A stretch of 64,000 bases of DNA from positions 620,001-684,000 of the forward strand of contig CAWCHQ010000002.1 in the NCBI GenBank assembly GCA_963795415.1. The letters run 5' to 3'. This document shows positions 1-9,578 of this stretch, one piece after another. Below the pieces are notes generated by a model, which searched no databases, was not told the DNA's origin, and saw only the letters and a program-made list of their open reading frames with translations. The DNA is from CAVSUZ01 sp963795415. GTDB lineage: Bacteria > Pseudomonadota > Alphaproteobacteria > Acetobacterales > Acetobacteraceae. The position numbers and the translations under genes were made by a program. The first letter of the stretch is position 1. Each line of letters starts with the position of its first letter.

Positions 1-402
1 TGTCGCGGCTACCGCGCCCTCGGGACAAGCCCGCCGCCACCCCGCTGTGCCCGCCGCCATGCCAGCGCCCTACCGCGCCGGACCCGCAGCCTCCGCCACC
101 CCCCCCCGCCAGCCACGCGGCGGCCTTGTCTACCGTATCAGGCGTGACGGCTGCGGCTGCCTTCTGCATGGCGACGCGGGTGAGGGAGGGATGGAGACGG
201 ACAACGCTAGTGGAGGTGACGGGAAAATCAGTGCGGCGCCATTTCTGCGAAGCAACCCAAGGCAATATCGAATTATCAATATCGGCCCGGAGCAATTCCA
301 GAAGATCGTAAGCGAGTGAATACCGGCCTTCCCGATCCTGATGGAGAAACCCGATGCACGGATCGAAACCGGCTGCAATCAGAGAACGCACGCATAAACC
401 GG
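1..402 (-). repeat. Left arm of a 402-bp inverted repeat (casposase 3' end)
   Basis: Base i of this arm pairs with base 18770-i of the right arm with no indel. Only a handful of substitutions are visible, for example one Ile/Thr and one Arg/Cys change in translated comparison. Identity stops abruptly at 402/18368 inside the casposase helical domain, beyond which the copies are only homologous. The repeat may continue left of the window. Confidence 0.92.
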
Positions 403-1094
403 TGATGACCGAGTAGAGGTGATTCAATATCGCGTTGACGGGGTGCGACGCATGGCGCGGGATCAGCGGAGTATTGCGCCCGCGGCAGTGCAACACCAGC
501 AGATGCGAGAGGCGCGGAGACGGAGACAAGCTCGCCCTCGACATCCTTCACGATAACGGCGATCCCACGGGCCGCACACCACTTGATTGCAGCGATCGAT
601 AGGGTGCCGCCGAACGGCCCGATAGTGACGGCGGATAGGCGGCAACCGGCGGGTTCAAAGCGCCGGGTCGCACCGTTGCTGAAAGCGACAAGCGAGCCAT
701 CGCGGACGGAGAGTGAGGAGCCGAAGCCGGGCAGGACTGGACGCGGCTACATGGATCGGCCTTCGGTCCGGTAGACTTCGCGCCCGGCGCTCTCGCGGGC
801 GAGCGCCGTCATGGTGCGCCGCTCCGCGGCGAATTGCATGTCAAGGAGCGCCGGATGGCCTCCGGCCCCGGCGCGGCCTGGGCGGCTTTCCAGGCGCGGT
901 AACGGCACCAGAACCCCGATAGCCCCAACGGCGCGGATGCGGCGGCGTCGTAACGGCGCCACTCAGCCCGCAGCGACGCTCCCGCCTCTATGGCCGAAGC
1001 TATGGCGGGCAGCTCCGGCGGGGTGAAGGGGCCGAGGCGCTTCGAGTAGGGTCTACGGGTGTGGGCCGGCTTGTGCGAGGGCGGAGCGGGGCAT
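1..1094 (-). pseudogene. Second casposase (Cas1) copy, broken and internally deleted
   Basis: Read leftwards, several frames together give a protein parallel to the intact casposase at 17410-18831. The N-terminal module (about 1050-810) carries RRPYSKRLGPF and AEWRRY. The beta domain (about 735-455) carries GFGSSLSVRDGSLVAF and KWCAARGIAVIV. The helical Cas1 domain (about 447 to 1) carries HPVNAILNHLYS and CIGFLHQ. The segment matching intact residues about 216-303, which holds the catalytic glutamate, is missing, and at least two frame changes separate the blocks. This copy therefore cannot be an active integrase as it stands. The first 800 bp are a diverged homologue, while the last 402 bp are nearly identical to the other copy. 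The C-terminal end lies left of the window. The exact start is uncertain; I used the ATG at 1094. Confidence 0.8.
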
Positions 1095-1224
1095 GCTTCG
1101 GGAATGCTCGGCTTGTCTCGGCCCCCCCTCGTTATCATAATGGAGCTTATGCGACTTGCAGAGGTTCCATGTGCTGGGCGAGAATCGCCCGGACACCACG
1201 GCGCAACATCTTGAAATCGGCGAT

Positions 1225-1662
1225 ATGCGGCCCGAGCAAAAAACATCTGACTCTGCTGCTAGCCCTCTGAAGGCAATTGGCGTAAGAGAACACGCCGCAT
1301 GTGTCGGCTTGTTTGCCGAACGAATGGAGTTAATGACACGCGGGGCGCTATACGATACACCTCCCGACCAGACACGTAATCTGCATGTGGATTTTACAGT
1401 TATGTGGACTGCAACCACACAACGGCTTGGGGGTGATGAGGGTCCCGCTGAAGATGCATTACGACTTGCGTTCTGGGTTCACGCTAAAAATATCGGCACT
1501 ATCCAACACGGCAGTGGCACAAACGACATCGACCTTGAGGGCGCGCAGGTAGTGCTTGAGTTCTGGCGCACCCATCAATCCAATTGGCTCAGCCCCGTTA
1601 TTGCATTTGCTGCGACTCGTCTTCATTCAGTCGATGCCACTAAAAATAACCGACGGATGTAG
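1225..1662 (+). CDS. Hypothetical protein, about 145 aa
   Basis: An open frame that I do not recognise. The likely start is the ATG at 1225 (MRPEQKTSDS); the upstream in-frame extension to 1156 looks non-coding. The predicted product is soluble, mixed alpha/beta in composition, with no signal peptide, membrane segment or known motif that I can see. Base composition is less GC-rich than in the casposon genes to the right. It lies between the broken casposase and a P-loop gene, both probably mobile-element cargo. It could be spurious, since no clear ribosome binding site precedes it. Confidence 0.4.
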   Translation: MRPEQKTSDSAASPLKAIGVREHAACVGLFAERMELMTRGALYDTPPDQTRNLHVDFTVMWTATTQRLGGDEGPAEDALRLAFWVHAKNIGTIQHGSGTNDIDLEGAQVVLEFWRTHQSNWLSPVIAFAATRLHSVDATKNNRRM

Positions 1663-1847
1663 ATCGTTGGCGGGCACATCTGGAGACTTTACGCCGCGAT
1701 ACATAGCTTTCTAGGCAATCCAACAAGTAGGGCATGGATCACTGATGATGATCCGGAATATACCCGCTGAAGCCAGTGCTGAGTTGTAATAATGCGTTAT
1801 CCGACCCCGCGTGCCGGCGTGCGAGAATAGCCGCCAGGAGAAAGCGA

Positions 1848-2401
1848 ATGTCTGTCAGGTCTAAATGGCTGTTTATACTTCTCGGCAACAACGCAACCGG
1901 AAAGACTACCATTCAGAAGGTTCTTGTTGAACTTCTCGCGGGCGCTCAATATCAGCGCCTTCCGTCCAACAACGTCTACTACATTACCCACGACCTCCTT
2001 ATGCGCAAATTTCGTAGGATGTTTGTTGCGGGACGTAGTTATCAGGAACTCAAAGCTCCGAAAGGGGACTACACTACAGTCGAGGAATATTTCCGAAAGC
2101 TAGACAGTTCAGGCGTTGACGTAGACGTAGCGTTCATGGCATCGCATCTCGATCCTGCTGATATCGAGATGATGGTTGAACAAGCCCATAGGCGCTTTTG
2201 GAACGTCTGTGGGATTTTCTTGACAATAGCATAGCATGGCAGACCTCAGACAACGCGGTCATTTCTACCCGGCTGCGGTGGGACGAACGCTGGCTTGCGG
2301 AGAATGCTCCTACAGAGGGTGAACAAACGCAGGCCGACCAGCTTCGGCGCGTGGCAACAATGATCCTACAGATGCTGATCGAACGGACGCGAGGCTGGTA
2401 G
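1848..2401 (+). pseudogene. P-loop NTPase/kinase-like protein with a frameshift
   Basis: The start ATG at 1848 is preceded by AGGAG about eight bases upstream. The N-terminus has a hydrophobic strand followed by a Walker A motif, GNNATGKTT, near residues 12-20, as in small nucleotide or polynucleotide kinases. The first frame stops at 2234. The continuation (FLDNSIAWQTSD to the stop at 2401) is in another frame, entered at a TTTT run near 2200, so one base appears to be missing there. Restored length would be about 185 aa. The substrate cannot be told. It sits immediately upstream of a group II intron and is probably element cargo. Confidence 0.6.
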
Positions 2402-2438
2402 CGCCCTCCCGGCCGGTTTGCAGAATTCAAGAAATTCG

Positions 2439-4350
2439 GTGCGCCGGTGAAACCGGCAAGGAGTAGGAGGTGCAAGTCCACCACGGTGAAGGAGTAGCGT
2501 TCCGCACCGGCCTCGAGCCGTGCGCTGTCACCCGCGAGGGTGGCGGCGAAGCGTCGGCAGGGGAGCACATAGGCCAGCCATTGAGCCGCGAAAACTTGAG
2601 CAATCCGGGTGCCGACGTGTTCGTTTTCACGGAAGGCCACATGGACGGACGCGTCAACGCGAGTGTCCGCCCGACCCGGCGTGGTCGGAGACCCTGGCAT
2701 GTGTGGAAGCTCTTTGTACGGGAACCGGGAGGTCTCGGGCTTGGCCCGCGGATGGACACCGCAGGTCCGCATCGGAAAGGCGAGAAGCCGTAACCGATGA
2801 TGCACGAGCCCCAGAAGTCTGACTCTGTCGTAGTAGCTGTGAAGCCGGCGAACAAAGTGGAGCGATCCGCCGCGGAGTTGGTGGAGCCAAGGACAGAGAC
2901 CAAGGGGAACGCCGAACAGCAACGCACGCGCCGGGCGCAGGACCGGGAAAGTGTGTCACAGGCGCTGGAACGCGTACCGGCTCGCCGCGAGGCGAGGGAA
3001 GCAGGAAAGGTTCACCTCGCTTCTGCACCACATCAATCCCGAGATGCTGCGAGCAGCGTTCTACGCATTGAAGCGTGACGCGGCTCCCGGCATCGACGGC
3101 GTGACGTGGGAGACCCACGAACAGGGCCTCGATCATCGTATCGGGGACCTGCACACACGGGTCCAAACAGGAGCGTATCGGGTGCAGCCGTCCCGCCGGA
3201 GCTACATTCCGAAGGAAGGCGGCAGCAAACGCCCGCTCGCGGTCACAGCACTCGAAGACAAGATCATCCAGAGAGCCGTGACCACAGTGCTGAGCGTGAT
3301 CTACGAGGAAGACTTCCTCGGGTTCTCGTACGGGTTCCGACCGGGACGCAGCCAGCACGATGCGCTGGATGCACTGGTAGTCGGGATCAGCAGCAGGAAG
3401 GTGAACTTCATACTGGACGCCGACATTCGGTCGTTCTTCACGGAGGTATCCCAGGAATGGGTTGTCCGCTTCCTGGAACACCGGATCGGCGACAAGCGCA
3501 TCCTCCGGCTCATCCAGAAATGGTTGCGGGCCGGGGTCCTCGAAGACGGGGTGGTAACGATTGAGGAGAAAGGGACGGGCCAGGGTTCGGTGATTTCACC
3601 GCTGCTCGCGAACCTCTATCTCCATTACGTTTTCGACCTCTGGGCCGAGCGCTGGCGACGGCGCGAGGCCGCGGGCGACATGATCATGGTCCGGTATGCC
3701 GACGACATCGTCGTGGGCTTCCAGCATGAGGCCGACGCCCGGCGCTTCTGGGATGCGATGCGCGAAAGGCTGCGGGAGTTCTCGCTATCGCTGCATCCGG
3801 ACAAGACCCGGCTGATCGAGTTCGGCCGCTTTGCGGCGCAGAACCGCGAGAAGCGCGGGCGTGGCGAGCCGGAGACCTTCAAGTTCCTGGGCTTTGTGCT
3901 GATCAGCGCGAAGTCCCGGCGGGGCGACTTCCAGATCAGGCGGAAGTCCCGACGGGATCGCATGAGCGCCAAGCTGCGCGAGATCAAGGAGGCGCTGCGA
4001 GAGCGGAGGCACGTGTCAGTTCCCGAAGTGGGGAAGTGGCTCGCGCAGGTCGTCGCTGGATACTTCGCCTACCACGCCGTGCCGACCAACAGCCCGGCGT
4101 TATCTGCGTTCCGCTATCACGTTGTGGTTCTGTGGCACCGGCAGCTTTGTCGGCGTAGCCAGAGGGCGTACGTGGTGTGGGAGCGGATGGCGAAACTGGC
4201 CGACGAGTTTCTCCCCAAGCCTCGTGTCCTGCATCCCTGGCCGAGCGTGCGGTTTGCCGTCAGACACCCGAGGTAGGAGCCGTGTGCGGGAATTCCGCTC
4301 GCACGGATCTGTGCGGGGGGCGCTCAGCAATGGGCGTCCCTACCGCGAAC
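2439..4350 (+). mobile_element. Group II intron with reverse transcriptase ORF
   Basis: The 5' end has the typical GTGCGCC start, followed by a GC-rich first stem. Immediately after the reverse transcriptase stop codon, 4279-4312 reads like domain V: GAGCCG, then TGCGGGAATTCCGC, then CACGGATC, which can fold as the conserved hairpin. A GGGGGGCGCTC/GGGCGTCCC stem then resembles domain VI, with a TA that could hold the branch-point A, and the intron would end in AC at 4350. The 5' boundary is firmer than the 3' one. Upstream is a short GAATT/AATTC stem that may be part of the target site. Confidence 0.82.
2797..4276 (+). CDS. ltrA: Group II intron reverse transcriptase/maturase, frameshift near 2975
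   Basis: Copies and helps splice its host intron. The full protein starts at the tandem ATG at 2797 (MMHEPQKSD), as in related intron proteins, but the frame changes near 2975 between ALERV and AARRGKQERF, so only 2951-4276 is open in the main frame. Reverse transcriptase motifs are present: SYGFRPGRSQHDALDAL, LDADIRSFF with the first catalytic Asp, GTGQGSVISPLLANLYL, and the YADD catalytic box near residue 240 of the long frame. A thumb/maturase region follows, and the protein ends without an HNH endonuclease domain. Restored length is about 490 aa. A single-base sequence error is as likely as true inactivation. Confidence 0.9.
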
Positions 4351-4578
4351 AGCAGCAGCGCACTAGTTACCACGGCGGCGTTAATGTGGACTTATCCGGC
4401 AAGCTCCATATTGCTCAATGCGTGTTGCCTTCACCGGACGCCGTGCGGACAATCCGCCACCAGACGCGCAGCAGCGCCTTGAGCCGGTCCATTTCGTGTG
4501 GCTCCCTCTCCCGAAGGAAAAATCACAGCCCGGTTCTGTAGCGGAGGGCGCAGCTTTTTGGAAAAAGGATCAGGCCCC

Positions 4579-5211
4579 ATGTGTTTCCGGCGATTGGCTC
4601 CGCGTCGGTGGTGGCGTCGGCAGAGAGCCGCAGGGAAGCTGGGAAAGCGCCGACGGCGCTTGCCAGTAATCTACGGCGTCTACCGGGCGGAATTGTTCTC
4701 CAAACTCGGCCGCTGGTTTGCTGGGCTGAATGGGGCTGGATACGCCTTGGCGTGCACGCTGATGATTGCGAGTTATACTACGGCTGCGGATACTTGCGCC
4801 TCGCAATATGTGACTGCCGACACACTCAAAGCAGGGTTTATATTCTGCTTCGTATTCATATTCGGCGCCGCCTCCGGTCTCATCGCGGCGAGCCTCCCTG
4901 GACTGGTCGGTTGGGTCCGAAATAGCCGCCACGAACAGAAACTTCGGCAACGACTTCCGCCCATGTCTACTGGACACGAACTGTGCGGATTATCTGAGGG
5001 TCAAGTGCAGCGGATTACCGACGCGCAACTGGTACTGTTGCTCATGGCCCTGTTGCTCTTCTTAGTCGGTGCAGTCCTCCCGCCTTTTTACGCACGTAGC
5101 GTCACTCGTGACGCACATATTGGATTAGCGTCGAAAAAGCCTGCAAAGCCGAAGCTTCCAACAAGCGGCCCACTTGACCTAGATCATCTTGTGCCGAACG
5201 GCCTCAAGTAA
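4579..5211 (+). CDS. Hypothetical membrane protein with three transmembrane segments
   Basis: I do not recognise a family. Three hydrophobic segments are visible: GAGYALACTLMIASYTT, then a long FIFCFVFIFGAASGLIAASL stretch, then LLLMALLLFLVGAVLPP. Short polar loops separate them and the tail is lysine- and proline-rich. The ATG at 4579 has a weak AGGATCAGG upstream; a TTG at 4660 would remove an arginine-rich stretch that looks unlike real N-terminal sequence. The gene lies between the group II intron and an IS1182 element, so it is probably cargo of the surrounding mobile region. Confidence 0.5.
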   Translation: MCFRRLAPRRWWRRQRAAGKLGKRRRRLPVIYGVYRAELFSKLGRWFAGLNGAGYALACTLMIASYTTAADTCASQYVTADTLKAGFIFCFVFIFGAASGLIAASLPGLVGWVRNSRHEQKLRQRLPPMSTGHELCGLSEGQVQRITDAQLVLLLMALLLFLVGAVLPPFYARSVTRDAHIGLASKKPAKPKLPTSGPLDLDHLVPNGLK

Positions 5212-5262
5212 TCGCGGCGGGCAGGCCCTGCAATGGCTGGCGAGCGGCGCAGCTCCGGCGCA

Positions 5263-6966
5263 TGCGAAAGTCGTGCAGACTGTGTGAAAACTCTCGCGCA
5301 ACGGATTCCGGCGCGGCGCGGGATGGGTTAGAATCGCGACATGCCCCACATCGCCGGTCATGACCGTTGCCAACTCCTGCTGCTCCCGGAATCTCTGGAC
5401 GACTATGTCGGCCCCGAGAACCCGGTGCGCTTCATCGAAGCCTTTGTCGACGGACTCGACTTGGCTGCTGCGGGGTTCGCGCGCGTCGAACCGAAGGATA
5501 CCGGTCGTCCGAGCTATCTGCCGACCGATCTGCTCAAGCTCTATATCTACGGCTACCTGAACCGCGTCCGCTCCAGCCGGCGCCTCGAGGCCGAAACCCA
5601 CCGCACTGTCGAGGTGATCTGGCTGTTGCGGCAGCTCAAGCCTGACTTCAAAACCATCGCCGACTTCCGCCGCGACAACCGCAAGGCCTTCCGCCCGGTG
5701 TTCCGCCAGTTCGTGCTGCTCTGCAAGCAACTCGACCTGTTCGGCCGCGAGCTGCTGGCGGTGGACGGCACACGGATCAAGGCAGTCAACAACAAGGACC
5801 GCAATTTTACCCGTGGCTCGCTGAGCGAATTCATCAAGCTGGCCGATAAGAAGCTGGACGATTACCTCGAGCGCCTCGATCAGAGCGATGCTGCCGAGCA
5901 AGGGACAAGCGGCGCACGGGTCGACAACCTGGCGGAGAAGATCGCCGCGGTTCGCAAGCGGCGCGAGCGCTGCAAGGCGATGCTGGCGGAGCTGGATCGA
6001 ACCGGGGAGAGCCAGATCTCGCTGACCGATCCCGACAGCCGGGCGATGGCAGCGCACACGCATGTTGCTGTCGGCTACAACGTGCAGATCGCGGTCGATA
6101 CCAAGCATAAGCTGATCGTCGAGCAGCAGGTCACCAACCAGGTGGTCGATATGGGTCTGCTGACCGAGACCGCCGCGGCGGCGAAGGAGATACTTGGCGT
6201 CGAGACGATCGACGTCGTTGCCGACAAGGGTTATTTCAAGATCGAGGGTATCGAGGCCTGCGAGAAGGCGGGCATGGTGCCCTATGTGCCGCGACCGCAG
6301 CGCGGTCCTTCGGTCAGGCAAGGCCTGTTCCGCAAGGACGAGTTCAAATATGAGGTGAAGGCGGACAGTATGATTTGTCCTGCCGGGCAGCGCCTTCACC
6401 CCTATACATCGTCGCTCATGCGCGGGTTGCAGAAGATCAACTACGCCAACCGGGCTGGCTGTCGTGACTGCCCTCTGCGGTCTCGGTGCACGGGCAATCA
6501 GTTTCGCTCGGTATCTCGGTTGGAGAATGAGGCGGTGCTGGAGCGGATGGCGGCTCGGCTCGCGCAGCGCCCAGGCATTCTTGACCGGCGCCGTGAGTCG
6601 GTCGAGCACCCGTTCGGCACGATCAAACAGTGGATGTACCAAGGGGCATTCCTGATGCGGCGTCTGGAGAAGGTTCGGGCTGAGTTCAGTCTGACCGCGC
6701 TCGCCTACAACATCAGACGGGTGCTCAACCTTGTGCCGTTCGACGAATTGACGGCGGCGGTGAAAGCCGTGCCCGGCTGAACAGCCGGCTCCCCTGCCTG
6801 TTGCCGCGTCGTTTGGTGGGATATCGTCGCGCTAAGCAAGTCTCAGGCGCGACCTCATACGAGTGCTCCGATAGATTGCGTGACGCCTCTCTGGGGCCTT
6901 GGCGGGCTGCTGACGCCCCCGCCTTCGCCAGACGGAACTTTTCACACGGTCTGCAAGAATTTCGCA
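5263..6966 (+). mobile_element. IS1182-family insertion sequence
   Basis: A single transposase gene is flanked by imperfect terminal inverted repeats. The left end begins TGCGAAAGTCGTGCAGAC and the right end, read inwards, begins TGCGAAATTCTTGCAGAC. Both continue with a shared TGTGTGAAAA or CGTGTGAAAA stretch. Total length is about 1.7 kb, as usual for the family. I could not identify a target-site duplication with confidence. Confidence 0.85.
5341..6780 (+). CDS. IS1182-family transposase
   Basis: DDE transposase of 479 aa, close to the family's usual length and intact. An N-terminal DUF772-type region includes LKLYIYGYLNRVRSSRRLE. Catalytic residues fit LAVDGTRIKA (first Asp), VVADKGYFK (second Asp) and ESVEHPFGTIKQWM (Glu). 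A cysteine cluster, CRDCPLRSRC, precedes the last block. The start ATG lies about 50 bp inside the left terminal repeat. The open frame of 487 codons on the opposite strand is a GC-rich shadow. Confidence 0.95.
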   Translation: MPHIAGHDRCQLLLLPESLDDYVGPENPVRFIEAFVDGLDLAAAGFARVEPKDTGRPSYLPTDLLKLYIYGYLNRVRSSRRLEAETHRTVEVIWLLRQLKPDFKTIADFRRDNRKAFRPVFRQFVLLCKQLDLFGRELLAVDGTRIKAVNNKDRNFTRGSLSEFIKLADKKLDDYLERLDQSDAAEQGTSGARVDNLAEKIAAVRKRRERCKAMLAELDRTGESQISLTDPDSRAMAAHTHVAVGYNVQIAVDTKHKLIVEQQVTNQVVDMGLLTETAAAAKEILGVETIDVVADKGYFKIEGIEACEKAGMVPYVPRPQRGPSVRQGLFRKDEFKYEVKADSMICPAGQRLHPYTSSLMRGLQKINYANRAGCRDCPLRSRCTGNQFRSVSRLENEAVLERMAARLAQRPGILDRRRESVEHPFGTIKQWMYQGAFLMRRLEKVRAEFSLTALAYNIRRVLNLVPFDELTAAVKAVPG

Positions 6967-7455
6967 GCATGTCAGCGAGACGATCTAGCTCGTTCCTCGT
7001 AACATCTCTGACCGTCTGGGAAAAATTCTCAATCCCCGACATCCCGGGTCGAGTTTATCAGGAGTCAAAAGTGATGATATGCTCACCTTGTAACCGTCGC
7101 TCAGAAACTTATCAAGCTTCTCCCTTCCCGCTTTACTTAAGAGATGCCGGTGCTCATCGTAGAGATCGCGCAGGTTTAGACACCACTGCAGGTGGGAACG
7201 ATAGTCTCAGCCTGGCTCACTGTGTGACCAGTCTCCAGACGGAGTGTAGTATCGTTAGCCGGGCCTTTCGAGATGGCAGCAGAAAACACCACCAAGGAAT
7301 CGTATCGGAATTTATTGAACGAGTAACTTAGCTCAAACGCTTTGACGCTTCGCGTTGTTCGCGCGTTCCAGGCAACCGCGATTAGCGAAGAGATAAGTGC
7401 CAGACACGAGGCAATTAGTGATGCATTCGAGGTAAGGTTACAAGGCCCGCAAGAT
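6967..7455. other. Intergenic stretch with a possible gene remnant
   Basis: No complete gene is visible between the IS1182 right end and the resolvase. On the minus strand, about 7190-6980 reads as an uninterrupted protein-like segment (LRDLYDEHRHLLSKAGREK) ending near the IS. This suggests the tail or middle of a gene truncated by the insertion. I do not recognise it. Confidence 0.3.
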
Positions 7456-8025
7456 ATGCCCGAAAAGAGCCCGCAAAACCGCCGCCTTGGCTATGCCCGC
7501 GTCAGCACCTATGGCCAGACGCTTGGTGCGCAGCTTGACCAGCTACGCGCGGCGGGATGCAGCCAGATTTACCGCGAGAAGGTGACAGGCGCGCGGGCCG
7601 ACCGGCGCGAACTGTTGAAGCTGCTGAAAGCTATCGGCCCCGGCGACGTGGTGACGGTGACGCGCATCGACCGGCTGGCGCGTTCGACGTTCGACCTGTT
7701 CGCCATCGTCAAGCAGATCGTGGACGCCAAGGCCCAATTTCGGTCATTGGCGGAGCCGTGGGCAGACACAGGCACCAGCACCGGACGATTGATGATTGCC
7801 GTCCTGGGCGGGCTGGCGGACGTGGAGCGCGATCTAATCCGCACCCGCACAGCGGAAGGGCGCGAGCGGGCCAAGGCACGCGGCCAGCACATGGGCCGCC
7901 CGCCGAAGCTCACCCTGCAGCAGCAAAAAGAAGCACGGCGGCGACGGGCAGAAGGTGCCACGCTTAAGGAACTGGCGAAAAGCTATAACGTCGGCAGAGC
8001 GACTATTTCGCGGGCTACGGGATGA
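7456..8025 (+). CDS. Serine recombinase (Tn3-type resolvase/invertase)
   Basis: Small serine recombinase of 189 aa from the ATG at 7456 (MPEKSPQN). The catalytic serine lies in GYARVSTYGQT, followed by the conserved ALARSTFDL-like segment (RLARSTFDLF) and GRLMIAVLGGLADVERDLI. The C-terminus has the usual resolvase helix-turn-helix (EGATLKELAKSYNVGRATIS). It probably resolves cointegrates or inverts DNA at a nearby site, most plausibly in the approximately 450 bp upstream. Its stop codon overlaps the ATG of the next gene (ATGA), implying coupled translation with the unknown genes downstream. Confidence 0.93.
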   Translation: MPEKSPQNRRLGYARVSTYGQTLGAQLDQLRAAGCSQIYREKVTGARADRRELLKLLKAIGPGDVVTVTRIDRLARSTFDLFAIVKQIVDAKAQFRSLAEPWADTGTSTGRLMIAVLGGLADVERDLIRTRTAEGRERAKARGQHMGRPPKLTLQQQKEARRRRAEGATLKELAKSYNVGRATISRATG

Positions 8026-8750
8026 CGGAAGCGGTTTCTAGTCCGACCGTCCATCAAATAGCCCCGGTCGCACTTAGCAGTAGTGCGGAGTTGTTGCACC
8101 ATGTCATTCAGGGCGCGGTCTGGATGGAGAAAAGCGAAGGAGGCGTAAATACAGCCGCCCTTTCCTACGCAGCCTTTGAATTCCGCCTAGCCGTAGAAAG
8201 GTTTGCCATTCAATTGTGGGCCAGCTTGTCCGAAGGAACTCAGCAGCAGCTTGATCTTCGCGACATGAGATCATTCAAGAGCATCGAAGGCCGTATCTAT
8301 GAGCTTGGCGGGCACCAGAGAGAGGTAAATCGGCATTTCGAGTTTTTCGCAGTAATCAGCCTACTGAAAATTCCGATGTCTGTCATTCCTCCGGATATCG
8401 GCAAGCTGTCGCGCTACTGGCATACTTGCAGCGAGCTTTGTCACGTCGGTTGGTCTTTTTCGTGCGCCGATTCAAGCGCCGCTTCAGAGGCCGCTAGAGT
8501 TCTGGGGAAGATACAACACTTCCTTCTAATACAGATGCACGGAATGGCCGGTTGGCCGCTAATTCAAGGTGAAAGCTTCCGCGCGCTCAGAGATAGGTTT
8601 GTCGCAGGGCAGGCGAACGCCGACGATGTGCGGGCACACTTCGAAAAAGCTGGCGTTTGGGCCAAGGTAGAATTTCGGGATGGGCGTCCACCGCAGTTCG
8701 CTGGAGAACCCATTCCACCGGCTGCAAGTCGTTCGCCTGATGGCCAATAA
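8022..8750 (+). CDS. Hypothetical protein, 242 aa, coupled to the resolvase
   Basis: The ATG overlaps the resolvase stop, so the two are in one transcript. The protein is mainly alpha-helical with no signal peptide or membrane segment. The segment FEFRLAVERFAIQLWASLSEG and the later HTCSELCHVGWSF resemble the helical style of HEPN or AbiV-like proteins, but no diagnostic RxxxxH motif is certain, so this is only a hint. AT content is higher than in neighbouring casposon genes, which suggests transfer. It may belong to a small defence or maintenance cassette with the next two genes. Confidence 0.65.
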   Translation: MTEAVSSPTVHQIAPVALSSSAELLHHVIQGAVWMEKSEGGVNTAALSYAAFEFRLAVERFAIQLWASLSEGTQQQLDLRDMRSFKSIEGRIYELGGHQREVNRHFEFFAVISLLKIPMSVIPPDIGKLSRYWHTCSELCHVGWSFSCADSSAASEAARVLGKIQHFLLIQMHGMAGWPLIQGESFRALRDRFVAGQANADDVRAHFEKAGVWAKVEFRDGRPPQFAGEPIPPAASRSPDGQ

Positions 8751-8815
8751 ATTGCACCGTGGCCGGTTCGTCCTGTGGCATTATCGGTGAGCAAATCAGC
8801 ACGGATTCGCGTTTC

Positions 8816-9578
8816 ATGCCCGAGAGCGTTTACGACGAGCCACTAGACCTGCTGCGCTTCGTCTCTGAGGAACAGCATCAATTCCTAATCGGGATTGCAA
8901 ATGAGCGTGACGAACTCAAGGCGGTAAACCACATCCAGGGACTATACAGCGCCGCCATTTCGCGCGTCCGACTCTCGAATAGAGCCGATCTAATCGTTTA
9001 TCAGCTTCTCACCTTCACCCACTACCATTTCCTTTTCGCGACCGCATGTCAGCTTCGTTGCCACATGGCCGAAGCCTTTAACTCACTACGCTGTGCCATT
9101 GACGCCGCATTAGTCGCTGCCTGGATCATCAAAGACCGATCCTCGCAGGAAGCATACTTTGCGCGGAAATACCCATTCGACAAGTTGAATCGGCACTTAG
9201 GGAACTTCGTCAGAAATAGACAGGCCGACAAGCTTCCACACCACCACGTTCAGGTTCTTCTGGAGATGCACGGCCTATGCAGCAGCTTTGCCAGTCATGC
9301 AGACGTTGAAACATTCACGCATCGCGCTCGCGAGTTCCGAGACAGGGGGCACCGATTGGGCGACGCATGAGTATTTTCAGTTCTCCCGTGACCGGCGACA
9401 ACAGCGGTTCTATTTTTTTAGCCTGATGCATGGCTTTGCCGTCGTGCTTGACGTATTCAGCGGCTTCCTTGTCGATGAGCAAAAAAAGGTGCCCGAGCAA
9501 TGGCGGCTAGAATTGCATGGGGCAATTGCTGGCATTGAGAGAGTGCGCGCAGACACCGGGCCGGACGATGATACCTAG
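8816..9578 (+). CDS. Hypothetical helical protein, frameshift near 9338
   Basis: The frame from the ATG at 8816 (MPESVYDEPL) reads to about 9335. The continuation TGGTDWATHEYFQFSRDR to the stop at 9578 is in another frame, entered at a GGGGG run, so one base is probably extra or lost there. Restored length is about 253 aa. The centre, FATACQLRCHMAEAFNSLRC followed by AIDAALVAAWIIKD, has the pattern of DUF5677-like helical proteins in which small residues line up in a long helix pair. No catalytic motif is visible. Its end overlaps the next start (9568), so it belongs to the same operon. Confidence 0.6.

Noticed and set aside
2797..4276. Diversity-generating retroelement or defence reverse transcriptase
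   Set aside because: Intron domain V and VI sequences follow directly and the RT has group II intron wording; there is no template/variable repeat pair.
5179..6642. Open frame of 487 codons on the minus strand
   Set aside because: It lies exactly opposite the IS1182 transposase, has no family-like motifs and is the usual GC-rich antisense shadow.
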